A stretch of DNA of 64,000 bases from assembly GCA_028131545.1 (NCBI GenBank), contig JAOICL010000001.1, forward strand, positions 70,661 through 134,660. The letters are read 5' to 3'. How positions within the stretch are numbered: position 1 is the first letter of the stretch; every line of letters starts with the position of its first letter. The translations under genes and the position numbers were made by a program. The notes beneath the pieces are model-generated. The model did no database searches. It had not been told where the DNA came from and worked only from the letters and a program-made list of their open reading frames with translations. Origin of the DNA: Vibrio sp. GTDB taxonomy: Bacteria > Pseudomonadota > Gammaproteobacteria > Enterobacterales > Vibrionaceae. This document shows, piece by piece, positions 26,790 to 35,652 of this stretch.

Positions 26790-29700
26790 ATGCCTTCAAC
26801 TATTTTTAATCTCACTTCTCCGGTTAAATCCGGAGATAAGAAATACTACGGTCAACTTGTTGGCTCCAGTTTAGCCCTGTCCATTGCTGAATTATCGGTC
26901 TCTTTCAATGGTGTCACATTACTGATTGTCCCTGATCCACAAACCGCATTAAAGCTTCAACAAGAAATTGAAAGTTTTTCTGAACAATCAGTCACCACCT
27001 TTCCAGACTGGGAAACTTTACCTTACGACAGTTTTTCACCTCACCAAGAAATCATATCTGAGCGTATTGCACAACTGTATCAACTCCCGAATCAAACTGA
27101 AGGTATCGTTATTGTTCCCGTCAGTACAGCGCTTCAACGGCAATCCCCAAAGGAGTTTTTATTACAGCACTCATTAATGATCAAAAATGGCGATATTCGT
27201 TCATTAGATAAATTAAAGCTGCAATTAGAACACTCAGGATACAACAATGTTGATCAAGTATTTGGCCCTGGTGAATATTCGGTAAGAGGTTCTATTATTG
27301 ATCTCTTCCCAATGGGAAGCGCATTACCCTACCGCATCGACTTTTTTGACGATGAGATTGATTCGATTCGAACCTTTGATCCCGATAATCAACGATCGAT
27401 TGAAGAAAAAACAGAAATTCGATTACTCCCTGCCCATGAATTTCCAACCACCGATTCTGCTATAGAAGATTTCCGTATACGTTGGCGTAAACGGTTTGAT
27501 GCGCGCAAAGAACCAGAGTCAATTTATATGCAGGTTTCAAAGGGAACATGGCCATCTGGTATTGAATATTGGCAGCCTTTGTTTTTTGAACATACCCATT
27601 CATTGTTTGAATATTTGCCTAATACCAGTCAAATCCTATCAGTCGGCGAGCTCGAACACTCTATAGATGTCTTTCTTGATGATGTCGATAATAGATATGA
27701 ACAACGTAAAGTAGATCCACTTCGCCCTTTATTACCGCCAGAAGAACTGTGGCTTAAAAAGGATGAATTTTATGCTTCATTAAAGCAATACCCTGTCGGG
27801 TTATTACAGGCAGATGCTTTAGACGAAAAGTCTGGTCGCATTAACCTACCGCTTAAAACGTTACCTGAATTTAAAGTCCAACATCAGCTAAAAGAACCTA
27901 TGGCTGAATTTCGACGCTTTTATGAAAATCATAACGGTAAAATTATTTTATCTGTTGAATCTGAAGGACGTAGAGAAGCGTTACTTGAACTATTACAACC
28001 TTTAAAGATAAAACCAGAATTACACGATAATTTTTATAATGCGGTGAAGTCATCTAACCCATGGAATCTTATTGTCAGTTCGAGTGAGTATGGCTTCCTA
28101 GATACCAGCAATAACCTTGCTTTTATTTGTGAAAGTGACTTACTGGGTGAACGAGTCATCCAACGAAAACGTAAAGATCGTAAAACCACAAATAGCGATG
28201 CGGTTATACGCAATTTAGCCGAGTTAAAACCAGGACAACCTGTCGTACACATCGATCATGGTATTGGTCGATATCTTGGTTTACAAACATTAGATGTGGG
28301 TGGATTAAAAACTGAGTACATGACACTAGAGTATCAAAAAGAAGCAAAGCTCTATGTTCCTGTCTCTTCCCTAAATCTTATTAGTCGTTATTCAGGTGGT
28401 GCCGAAGAATCGGCGCCATTGCACAAACTCGGTAATGACACATGGGCGAAAGCGAAAAGAAAAGCAGCTGAAAAAGTCAGAGATGTCGCCGCTGAGCTTC
28501 TTGATATTTATGCGAAACGTGAAATCAAATTTGGTTTCAAATTTCATCTAGATCGAGAGCAATATGCGCACTTTAAAACGGGCTTCCCATTTGAAGAAAC
28601 CGACGATCAAGCCATGGCAATCAACGCCGTTCTCTCTGATATGTGTCAGAAAAAGGCAATGGATAGATTAGTGTGTGGCGATGTGGGTTTCGGGAAGACT
28701 GAAGTCGCAATGCGAGCCGCCTTTGTTGCAACAGACAATGCGAAACAAGTCGCTCTATTAGTTCCTACGACTCTATTAGCACAACAGCATTTTGAAAACT
28801 TTAGAGATCGATTTGCGAACCTCCCAATTCGTGTTGAAGTGCTTTCTCGCTTCAAATCGGCTAAAGAGCAAAAGCAAGTCATTCAAGATATTGCCGAAGG
28901 TAAAGTCGATTTAGTTGTCGGTACTCATAAATTACTATCCGAAGGCATCAAATTCCATGATCTTGGCTTACTGATTGTCGATGAAGAACACCGTTTTGGT
29001 GTAAGACAAAAAGAAAAGATGAAAGCGTTGCGCGCCGATGTAGATATACTGACATTGACAGCAACACCGATACCACGAACTCTAAATATGGCAATGAGTG
29101 GTATGAGAGATTTGTCTATTATCGCTACCCCACCGGCACGACGACTTTCAATTAAAACCTTTGTTCGTCAAAGTGAAGACGGTATAGTCAGGGAAGCGGT
29201 ATTGCGTGAAATCATGCGTGGTGGTCAAGTTTACTTCCTTCATAATCAAGTGGATACTATTGAAAAAGTAGCCGAAGATTTAGCAAAATTGATACCTGAA
29301 GCTCGTGTGACCGTCGCCCATGGTCAAATGAGAGAACGCGAACTTGAAAGAATCATGAATGATTTTTATCATCAACGATTTAATTTACTTGTGTGTACTA
29401 CCATTATCGAAACCGGTATCGATGTCCCTACGGCAAATACGATCATAATGAATCGTGCCGATAACCTAGGCCTCGCACAAATGCACCAGTTACGAGGACG
29501 TGTCGGACGTTCGCACCACCAAGCCTACGCTTACCTTTTAACGCCACCACCTAAAGCACTCACAAAAGACGCCGTAAAACGCCTAGATGCTATTGCGTCT
29601 TTAGAAGACTTAGGAGCAGGCTTTACCCTTGCAACTCACGACTTAGAGATACGAGGTGCCGGTGAATTATTAGGTGATGAGCAAAGTGGTCAAATTCAGT

Positions 29701-30242
29701 CTGTTGGGTTCAATCTTTATATGGATATGTTAGATCAAGCTGTTGAAGCCTTGAAGAGTGGTAAAGAACCTTCTCTTGATGATCTACTGAGAGAGCAAAC
29801 TGAAATAGAACTGAGAATACCAGCTTTGCTACCCGATGATTATATACCGGATGTCAATACTCGCCTGTCCATGTATAAACAAATCGCCAGTGCCATTGAC
29901 ATTGATGAAGTCAATGCCATCAAGATAGAGTTGATCGATCGCTTTGGTACTCTACCTGATGCGGCTAAGAACTTGCTAACCGTAAGCAAAATTAAGCTCA
30001 CCGCTCACGCCCTAAAGGTCCGTAAGCTTGAAGCACACGACAAAGGTGGTTATATTGATTTCAGCCCAACCGCCGATATCAATCCAGCCTACCTTGTGCG
30101 CTTACTGCAATCTCAACCAAAAGTATTTGGTATGGATGGCCCGACGAAGCTTAAGTTTTCTATGGAGTTAACAGATCGACGTAAGCGGATCCAACTTGTA
30201 ACTGATATACTAAAAGAATTAGCTGAAAACCGATTAGGTTAG
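26790..30242 (+). CDS. mfd: Transcription-repair coupling factor Mfd
   Basis: A 1150-residue protein (E. coli 1148). It removes RNA polymerase stalled at DNA lesions and recruits UvrA. The N-terminal UvrB-like domain starts with FPDWETLPYDSFSPHQEIIS; the RNA polymerase interaction domain begins near GQPVVHIDHGIGRYLGL (about 475-490); the translocase has Walker A GDVGFGKTE near residue 630, DEEH near 730 and the later motifs TATPIPRTLNMA, HGQMRERELE and QLRGRVGRS; a C-terminal TRCF domain follows. It lies between the PilZ-like gene and csiV, all on the plus strand. Confidence 0.97.
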   Translation: MPSTIFNLTSPVKSGDKKYYGQLVGSSLALSIAELSVSFNGVTLLIVPDPQTALKLQQEIESFSEQSVTTFPDWETLPYDSFSPHQEIISERIAQLYQLPNQTEGIVIVPVSTALQRQSPKEFLLQHSLMIKNGDIRSLDKLKLQLEHSGYNNVDQVFGPGEYSVRGSIIDLFPMGSALPYRIDFFDDEIDSIRTFDPDNQRSIEEKTEIRLLPAHEFPTTDSAIEDFRIRWRKRFDARKEPESIYMQVSKGTWPSGIEYWQPLFFEHTHSLFEYLPNTSQILSVGELEHSIDVFLDDVDNRYEQRKVDPLRPLLPPEELWLKKDEFYASLKQYPVGLLQADALDEKSGRINLPLKTLPEFKVQHQLKEPMAEFRRFYENHNGKIILSVESEGRREALLELLQPLKIKPELHDNFYNAVKSSNPWNLIVSSSEYGFLDTSNNLAFICESDLLGERVIQRKRKDRKTTNSDAVIRNLAELKPGQPVVHIDHGIGRYLGLQTLDVGGLKTEYMTLEYQKEAKLYVPVSSLNLISRYSGGAEESAPLHKLGNDTWAKAKRKAAEKVRDVAAELLDIYAKREIKFGFKFHLDREQYAHFKTGFPFEETDDQAMAINAVLSDMCQKKAMDRLVCGDVGFGKTEVAMRAAFVATDNAKQVALLVPTTLLAQQHFENFRDRFANLPIRVEVLSRFKSAKEQKQVIQDIAEGKVDLVVGTHKLLSEGIKFHDLGLLIVDEEHRFGVRQKEKMKALRADVDILTLTATPIPRTLNMAMSGMRDLSIIATPPARRLSIKTFVRQSEDGIVREAVLREIMRGGQVYFLHNQVDTIEKVAEDLAKLIPEARVTVAHGQMRERELERIMNDFYHQRFNLLVCTTIIETGIDVPTANTIIMNRADNLGLAQMHQLRGRVGRSHHQAYAYLLTPPPKALTKDAVKRLDAIASLEDLGAGFTLATHDLEIRGAGELLGDEQSGQIQSVGFNLYMDMLDQAVEALKSGKEPSLDDLLREQTEIELRIPALLPDDYIPDVNTRLSMYKQIASAIDIDEVNAIKIELIDRFGTLPDAAKNLLTVSKIKLTAHALKVRKLEAHDKGGYIDFSPTADINPAYLVRLLQSQPKVFGMDGPTKLKFSMELTDRRKRIQLVTDILKELAENRLG

Positions 30243-30266
30243 TGAGCCTTTCGACACGGAGTGAAA

Positions 30267-31364
30267 ATGAAAAAGCTGTTACCCTTATTATTACTTCTCT
30301 CCCCGACAAGCAGTTGGGCTGAGCGTAAATTCGATATCGAAATCGTCGTGTTTAAAAGAAACATTGCTGAAGAAAAAACAAATGAATCTTGGCCATTGGT
30401 TCAACCACCAATAAGCATGAAGAGCGTAGGCGAGTTCCACGATAAAGAATACATTATAGATAAAGGAGTGAATTTCTTTCCTGAAGAAGAGTTCGCCTTA
30501 ACACCTGAAGTAGACAAGCTAAAAAAACACGCTAATTATGAAGTATTACTCCATACCGCTTGGAGACAAGGTGATTATGGTCGAAGAGAAGCACCCATCT
30601 TCCATTTAATCGCTGGTGATGATTTCTCTGATCAATTCCGTGCTGACGGTTATCAAATTAAAGACAAATTAGCGATCGAAGTCTCTGAAAGTGGTCACCT
30701 CGTATTCACAAAAGAAGATGAGAAAGCCATAACTGAAAAAAGACAGCTGGTCCTTTTAGAAAACCCAGATGACGATATTACACCTGAAAATGAATCAGAG
30801 TACGTAGAGCCTGAAATAGTAGAAAATGTATCGGAAGATACGCTAACTGAAGAGCAAATAGCTGACACCGATGCTATCGAATCTGATGAAGCTCCTTTAT
30901 TGGTCCCTGATGCTATTATTAATGACCTACCTGAGCTTGATGGCCGAATTCAAATCTACGTAGACCGCTACTTATATGCGAATGTGACTCTTGATCTTAA
31001 ATCCCCTATTACTCGTGAAATTGAGTTGAGTGAAGAGGAATTAGATGCATTGGCTTTAGACAGCAACACCCTGAGCGATACAGAATCAGATATAGCGAGT
31101 GAAAACAGTACTAGCACTGATAATGTAGAGGGTGAAATCCAAAACCTTGAAGAGCCAACAACATTAACAGGTAACCTTGAAGTCATTGAAAGTGAAGAAG
31201 CTGCTCAAACTGAAACGTTACTAAAATCGTATCGATTATCTCAAAAAAGACGTATGCGCAGTAGTGAGACTCACTTACTTGATCACCCTTTAATGGGGGT
31301 TATCATTCAAGTACGTCGCATTGATATAGAAGATGAAGAGCCAGAGGAAGAGCCCGCGAGCTAG
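30267..31364 (+). CDS. csiV: CsiV family periplasmic protein (cell shape integrity)
   Basis: A 365-residue exported protein with signal peptide MKKLLPLLLLLSPTSSWA. The first third (RKFDIEIVVFKRN, ANYEVLLHTAWRQ) and the segment GRIQIYVDRYLYANVTLDL are the CsiV marks. CsiV of V. cholerae is a peptidoglycan-binding activator of PBP1A acting with LpoA. Residues about 160-230 and 255-320 are very acidic (Glu/Asp-rich, low complexity) and probably disordered. I start at the ATG at 30267, six bases after GGAG; a GTG two codons earlier overlaps that Shine-Dalgarno motif and is unlikely. It lies 24 bp after mfd. Confidence 0.88.
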   Translation: MKKLLPLLLLLSPTSSWAERKFDIEIVVFKRNIAEEKTNESWPLVQPPISMKSVGEFHDKEYIIDKGVNFFPEEEFALTPEVDKLKKHANYEVLLHTAWRQGDYGRREAPIFHLIAGDDFSDQFRADGYQIKDKLAIEVSESGHLVFTKEDEKAITEKRQLVLLENPDDDITPENESEYVEPEIVENVSEDTLTEEQIADTDAIESDEAPLLVPDAIINDLPELDGRIQIYVDRYLYANVTLDLKSPITREIELSEEELDALALDSNTLSDTESDIASENSTSTDNVEGEIQNLEEPTTLTGNLEVIESEEAAQTETLLKSYRLSQKRRMRSSETHLLDHPLMGVIIQVRRIDIEDEEPEEEPAS

Positions 31365-31414
31365 CTTCTTTCCTGATAAGAGCCTCTATTCGCCCTATAT
31401 GTAAATATCGACAA

Positions 31415-31456
31415 ATAAAAAAGCTCAGCACACGTTAAGTGGCTGAGCTTTTTATT
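31415..31456. terminator. Terminator after csiV
   Basis: AAAAAAGCTCAGC pairs with GCTGAGCTTTTTA across a 12-base loop. T and A runs on both sides make it able to stop transcription from csiV (plus) and from the converging amidohydrolase gene (minus). Confidence 0.85.
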
Positions 31457-31457
31457 T

Positions 31458-31508
31458 AAAACGAACGCCTATTCAAAACGAACGCTTAGTCAATCAAAGT
31501 GATTAAGC
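31458..31508. repeat. 17-bp tandem repeat behind the amidohydrolase stop codon
   Basis: Units at 31458-31474 and 31475-31491 match at 15 of 17 positions (core AAAACGAACGC). The next 17 bp, 31492-31508, which hold the amidohydrolase stop codon (31503-31505), match the second unit at only 8 of 17. The array thus has two good units and a doubtful third. It adjoins the terminator at 31415-31456. Confidence 0.6.
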
Positions 31509-32660
31509 TCCTTGAGCTAACGCAATCCAATAATTAGCACCCAAAGCTATGTTACTGTCATTGAAATCATAATGGGGATTATGTAGTGACGCACTCTCAT
31601 CACCATTTCCTATCCAGATATACGCTCCTGGTTTTTTCCGCAAAAAATAAGAAAAATCTTCAGCACCCATACTTGGATCCAAATCCGTTACAATATTGTC
31701 GCTTCCAATCAGCCCATTTAGAGCGTCTATACATTTATTCGCATTGTTAGGATTATTCACTGTCGCTGGAAGGCATCGATTAAAAATAAACTCAATATTG
31801 ACTCCATAACTTAATTCAAAACCAGCGCAGATCTCCGTCATTCTTTTAATAATTAATGCCTGAGTGGCATCAGAGAATGTTCTAACCGTTCCTTTCATCT
31901 CAACTTTATCTGGAATAATGTTAAATGAATCACCTGCATTAATCTGCGTTACACTGATTACCCCAGCATCAACGGGAGAAAGATTACGGCTTACTATACT
32001 TTGAAAGGCACTCACTAATTGTGTGGCTGGAATGATGGGGTCATTGGTTAAGTTTGGTATCCCACCATGTCCCCCAAAGCCCGTGATGTTTATTTCAAAG
32101 GTATCCATTGCTGCCATAACTGGCCCCTGATGCACTGCAAACTTACCTAACCCAAGCTTGGGCCAATTATGCATACCATAGATCTCTTCAATTGGAAAAG
32201 CATCGAAGAAGTGTTCTTCTTCTACCATCACGCGTGCACCACCTTCATTTTCTTCTGCAGGTTGGAAAATGAAATATAACGTACCTTCAAAATCTCTATG
32301 CTCACTTAACCAACATACTGCAGTTAAAAGCATGGTGGTATGACCATCATGCCCACAAGCATGCATCTTTCCATCATAGGTCGAGCGATGAGAGCATTGA
32401 TTTTTTTCATGCATTGGTAAAGCATCCATATCTGCTCGTAAACCTATATGGCGTGATTCAGGATTTTTACCTTTTAAAACCGCTACTATCCCCGTCGTTG
32501 CCCACTCCTCATGAATCTCATCCATATTTAAAGTGAGTAATTTTTCTTTTACTTTCTGAGCGGTTCTAAATTCGTTATAAGCTAACTCAGGATGTGCGTG
32601 AATATCATGACGGAATGAAGTCATTTCTTGTACTAAAGGAGTATCGTTTTTAATATACAT
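31503..32660 (-). CDS. M20 family amidohydrolase (HipO/aminoacylase-like)
   Basis: A 385-residue cytoplasmic metalloenzyme of the amidohydrolase branch of peptidase family M20. Metal-site motifs are LRADMDALPM, HACGHDGHTTML, FQPAEENEGGARVM and, near the end, GAEDFSYFLRKKPGAYIWIG; the dimerisation domain lies between about 185 and 300. The family removes acyl groups from N-acyl amino acids (hippurate, N-acetyl amino acids, indole-acetyl amino acids) or acts on related amides. The substrate cannot be read from sequence. It is the last gene of a minus-strand cluster with two membrane proteins and another M20-type amidase. A hairpin (AAGGCGCA/TGCGCCTT, 32682-32702) lies between it and the upstream gene. 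Confidence 0.88.
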   Translation of the reverse strand: MYIKNDTPLVQEMTSFRHDIHAHPELAYNEFRTAQKVKEKLLTLNMDEIHEEWATTGIVAVLKGKNPESRHIGLRADMDALPMHEKNQCSHRSTYDGKMHACGHDGHTTMLLTAVCWLSEHRDFEGTLYFIFQPAEENEGGARVMVEEEHFFDAFPIEEIYGMHNWPKLGLGKFAVHQGPVMAAMDTFEINITGFGGHGGIPNLTNDPIIPATQLVSAFQSIVSRNLSPVDAGVISVTQINAGDSFNIIPDKVEMKGTVRTFSDATQALIIKRMTEICAGFELSYGVNIEFIFNRCLPATVNNPNNANKCIDALNGLIGSDNIVTDLDPSMGAEDFSYFLRKKPGAYIWIGNGDESASLHNPHYDFNDSNIALGANYWIALAQGA

Positions 32661-32681
32661 AATGATGATTCTTAATTAAAG

Positions 32682-32702
32682 AAGGCGCAGAATATGCGCC
32701 TT
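32682..32702 (-). terminator. Hairpin between membrane gene and amidohydrolase
   Basis: AAGGCGCA (32682-32689) and TGCGCCTT (32695-32702) form a perfect 8-bp GC-rich stem with a 5-base loop. On the minus strand it is followed by CTTTAATT, a poor T tract, so it may slow or partly end transcription, or protect the upstream mRNA. Confidence 0.45.
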
Positions 32703-32727
32703 ATAACTTAATAAATAAAAGAAATAA

Positions 32728-33201
32728 TTACAGAAGTAAGTCTGCCACAAAAACAGAACCTAAAAATGTTCCAGTAAACACTAATAAGGCGACTAACATA
32801 ATTTTAAAACCAGAACGTTTGAATAAGTCGATTTCTTTACGACTAATGCTCACTGCGGCATAAGCTAGTACAGGTGTAACCATTGAAATGAAATTAATTT
32901 TACCGACATACTCTAAAACTAAAGCTGCATAGGGAAAAATCGGAATTGTGATTAATATACTAATTAATGAAACCCAAGCTACGACGGGTAATTTCACAGG
33001 AACGATTTGTTTCACACCAATACTCAGTATGATAACAACAAATAAAATCAACATGCCAGGCAAAGCCTCTAACATATTAACACCCGTTCCAGCCCAATTA
33101 CTAAGCAACGACACAACACTAAATACAGCAAGTACGATGCAAGTATTAGTAAAGCTCAACACTTCTGTTTCATTTTTTGGTATTGTATTTTCTTGAGACA
33201 T
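32728..33201 (-). CDS. Small integral membrane protein of a paired transporter-like unit
   Basis: A 157-residue protein with four to five hydrophobic segments (about 20-38, 45-65, 70-90, 98-118, 132-155). The C-terminal half, with ISMVTPVLAYAAVSISRKEIDLFK and LVALLVFTGTFLGSVFVADLLL, resembles small membrane subunits paired with DUF3100 or DUF340/LysO-like proteins. I do not recognise a named family with certainty. The start is the ATG at 33201, eight bases after AAGGA; a TTG two codons upstream is too close to that motif. It begins 11 bp after the 277-residue membrane gene, and the pair probably works as one transporter. Confidence 0.75.
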   Translation of the reverse strand: MSQENTIPKNETEVLSFTNTCIVLAVFSVVSLLSNWAGTGVNMLEALPGMLILFVVIILSIGVKQIVPVKLPVVAWVSLISILITIPIFPYAALVLEYVGKINFISMVTPVLAYAAVSISRKEIDLFKRSGFKIMLVALLVFTGTFLGSVFVADLLL

Positions 33202-33212
33202 GTCCAATATCC

Positions 33213-34046
33213 TTATTGTAATTTATCAGAAGTTAAATTAGATTTTTTTGCTTGCTTATCACTTAACTTCTTATACATCCATTCTGCTGCTGGTAAAGCA
33301 ATAAAAGCCGAAACATACAAACCTGTAGCGTAGGTTAATAAATTACTCGCCCCTGCAAATGCTAGAATGTCTTCTGCTTGTTCTGGATATAACGTAGCTA
33401 AAGAACCTGAACATGCAGCCGTCATACTACCACTGCCGACACCACACCCCATCGCAATCGCTCTTATATCAAATATTTCAAGTGATGCTACATAACCGGC
33501 AAGTAGAGCAAAGAAGATGGATCCAAACATAGTTCCAATAACGTAAACAGATAATACACCGACCCCTTCTGGCCCTTTCAGTCCATACTTCTCTGAAATA
33601 AGAGCAATATTGGGTTCTCTTGCAATAGAATACGTTGCACCTATTGATTCTCTACCCATCTTACACACAAGGACTGCAAATGGCATTGCGATAAAAAGTG
33701 TAAATACATTGCCTAATTCTTGGAATATCATCGCATGACCAGCATTAAGAAGTTTATCCATTGAAGGACCAATTAACGTACCAAACTTAGCAATGAAAGG
33801 TAAAATACCAACCAAAAGTAATTGAGAACCCACGCTGGCTTCTTTAGAGGACATCCATTTAGATGCTTTTTTAACAACATGAGGATTACCGATCAAACCA
33901 ATTATAAAAGCGTAAAAAAGAGGTAATAAAAGTAAAACGCCCGGTCCGACTTGAAATTTTTGAATCCCTATCCATTCTGATAAAACAGAGGCGACAACAA
34001 CAAAAGCGTGTAAACGCCAGTTAAGTAATAATTTTAATTGACTCAT
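33213..34046 (-). CDS. Integral membrane protein, probably DUF3100-type, putative transporter
   Basis: A 277-residue protein with seven to eight hydrophobic segments. The loop-rich motif MGCGVGSGSMTAACSGSLATLYP, followed by FAGASNLLTYATGLY, looks like a substrate-handling half-helix region and recalls DUF3100 and LysO-like exporters. I believe it is the DUF3100 family, but I cannot check. Its place between two amidase genes suggests movement of an N-acyl or N-carbamoyl amino acid, or of a released product. A 249-bp gap upstream contains three copies of GTTATATA (34106, 34179, 34210), possibly regulatory, so this gene may begin a separate transcript. Confidence 0.7.
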   Translation of the reverse strand: MSQLKLLLNWRLHAFVVVASVLSEWIGIQKFQVGPGVLLLLPLFYAFIIGLIGNPHVVKKASKWMSSKEASVGSQLLLVGILPFIAKFGTLIGPSMDKLLNAGHAMIFQELGNVFTLFIAMPFAVLVCKMGRESIGATYSIAREPNIALISEKYGLKGPEGVGVLSVYVIGTMFGSIFFALLAGYVASLEIFDIRAIAMGCGVGSGSMTAACSGSLATLYPEQAEDILAFAGASNLLTYATGLYVSAFIALPAAEWMYKKLSDKQAKKSNLTSDKLQ

Positions 34047-34295
34047 TTGAATCCCTTCTTGGCAATCATCTCTTTGCCTTATATTAATATCCCTTATGAA
34101 AATATGTTATATATTATGCAGATTAGTAACGCAACAAAATATTACTTCACAAAGAAACTTAAATTCAGATATCAATCAGTTATATAAGCCATAAAGGTCA
34201 GTATAAATGGTTATATAAACTAACAATGAAACAAAACCCAATAAATGAACCCAGTAAAACCATCTTCCTCGACATAAAAAATTAACAGTTTGTTT

Positions 34296-35540
34296 CTACT
34301 TTGGTTTAATCTCTGCCGCTGGTAAGTAGTTTTTTAGCATACAATATAACACTTCTGTACCTTGTTCTAAGTGATGCTCTTCGGTAAACTCTTGAGGATT
34401 ATGGCTAAATCCTCGATGACTAGGGACAAATAACATCCCAACAGGACAAAGCCCATAAAAAATACCAGCATCATGACCCGCACCACTATGAATGAAGCAT
34501 GAATCTACATTCTTTTTTTCGCATGCTTTTTCAAAGCACTCAACAAAAACAGTATCCATTGTTACAGCTGGCCCTTCGCCCATAATACTAATATCCGTAT
34601 TTAAATCGTACTGCAACCCAATCATGCTTACCGATCTTTGTATACTTTCAAATAAAACCTCAATGGTGGCATCAGAAGTATCCCTAACATCTATTTCTAA
34701 ACTGACTTTACCCGGTATTATATTGGCTCGATTTGGAAAGCACGTTATTCTCCCTGCTGTAATACTGGCTTGGTCAGTGACATGTTCAGATAAGATACTC
34801 GGAATGGATTGGATGAATCCACTTGCTCCCATCATCGCGTCACGTCGCTGATTCATAGGTGTCGCTCCAGCATGATTAGTTTGACCTAAAAAATCAATTT
34901 GTATACGTTTTAGACCACTTATAGCAGTGACAATTCCAACGGGTATATTTGCATTATCTAAGCTTGCCGCTTGTTCAATATGTAATTCTAAAAAACCAAG
35001 TAAATTTTCCGATGTATATTGATGCATTGATAAATCATTTGGGTTTAACCCATTATTTATACAAGCTTCAAAGTAGCTAATCCCTTCCGAGTTCGGTATG
35101 CCTTTTAGATCTTCAATTGTTAGTTGATCCGTAATTGCTTTACTACCAATAAAAGGACTTTTAAATTCACAACCTTCTTCTGCTTCAAAGGCAATAATTT
35201 CAAGATGAAAAGGTAAATCGAACTTCTCTTTTTGTAAACGAGCAATAACCGCTAAACCACTTGCAATACCTGCTACCCCGTCATATTTCCCCGCATGTCG
35301 AACAGAATCATAATGCGATCCAACTACCATCGTTCTTGCATGCGTATCTTTAGACAGTAGTCGACCTCTAACATTTCCAACGCAATCGATCATAACGTCC
35401 AGATCTAATCGTTCCATTTCACTCTTTATATATTGTCTTGCTAATAATGATTCTTGAGTACATGGAAAGCGTGTTACACCCTCATTATCAACAGAAAATG
35501 AAGCTATTGAATTAATAAAATGTTGGATTGAAAAGTCCAT
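34296..35540 (-). CDS. M20-type Zn-dependent amidase, N-carbamoyl amino acid / allantoate amidohydrolase family
   Basis: A 414-residue enzyme of the hydantoinase/carbamoylase group within M20. Metal ligands appear in VVGSHYDSV, GKYDGVAG, FEAEEGCEF, LELHIEQ and HRGFSHNP; GRITCFPNRANIIPG and NHAGATPMNQRRDAM are typical of allantoate amidohydrolase, N-carbamoyl-L-amino acid hydrolase and ureidoglycolate-type enzymes. The usual EEGSRF is changed to EEGCEF, which may affect specificity. It is the first gene of the minus-strand cluster with two membrane proteins and a second amidase. No allantoin or hydantoin pathway genes are near, so the natural substrate is unknown. Confidence 0.85.
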   Translation of the reverse strand: MDFSIQHFINSIASFSVDNEGVTRFPCTQESLLARQYIKSEMERLDLDVMIDCVGNVRGRLLSKDTHARTMVVGSHYDSVRHAGKYDGVAGIASGLAVIARLQKEKFDLPFHLEIIAFEAEEGCEFKSPFIGSKAITDQLTIEDLKGIPNSEGISYFEACINNGLNPNDLSMHQYTSENLLGFLELHIEQAASLDNANIPVGIVTAISGLKRIQIDFLGQTNHAGATPMNQRRDAMMGASGFIQSIPSILSEHVTDQASITAGRITCFPNRANIIPGKVSLEIDVRDTSDATIEVLFESIQRSVSMIGLQYDLNTDISIMGEGPAVTMDTVFVECFEKACEKKNVDSCFIHSGAGHDAGIFYGLCPVGMLFVPSHRGFSHNPQEFTEEHHLEQGTEVLYCMLKNYLPAAEIKPK

Positions 35541-35591
35541 CTATCGTTACTTCCTTGAGTTATATCTTCATTTATAGAAAATGATAAAAAT

Positions 35592-35632
35592 ACAAATAAA
35601 AACGGCTTAAGTTAAAAAACTTAAGCCGTTTA
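35592..35632 (-). terminator. Rho-independent terminator after clpA
   Basis: On the minus strand AAACGGCTTAAGTT and AACTTAAGCCGTTT form a 13-14 bp stem with a very small A/T loop, followed by TTTATTTG. It separates clpA from the amidase gene downstream. Confidence 0.88.
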
Positions 35633-35652
35633 AGACAAACAATTACAAAGTA

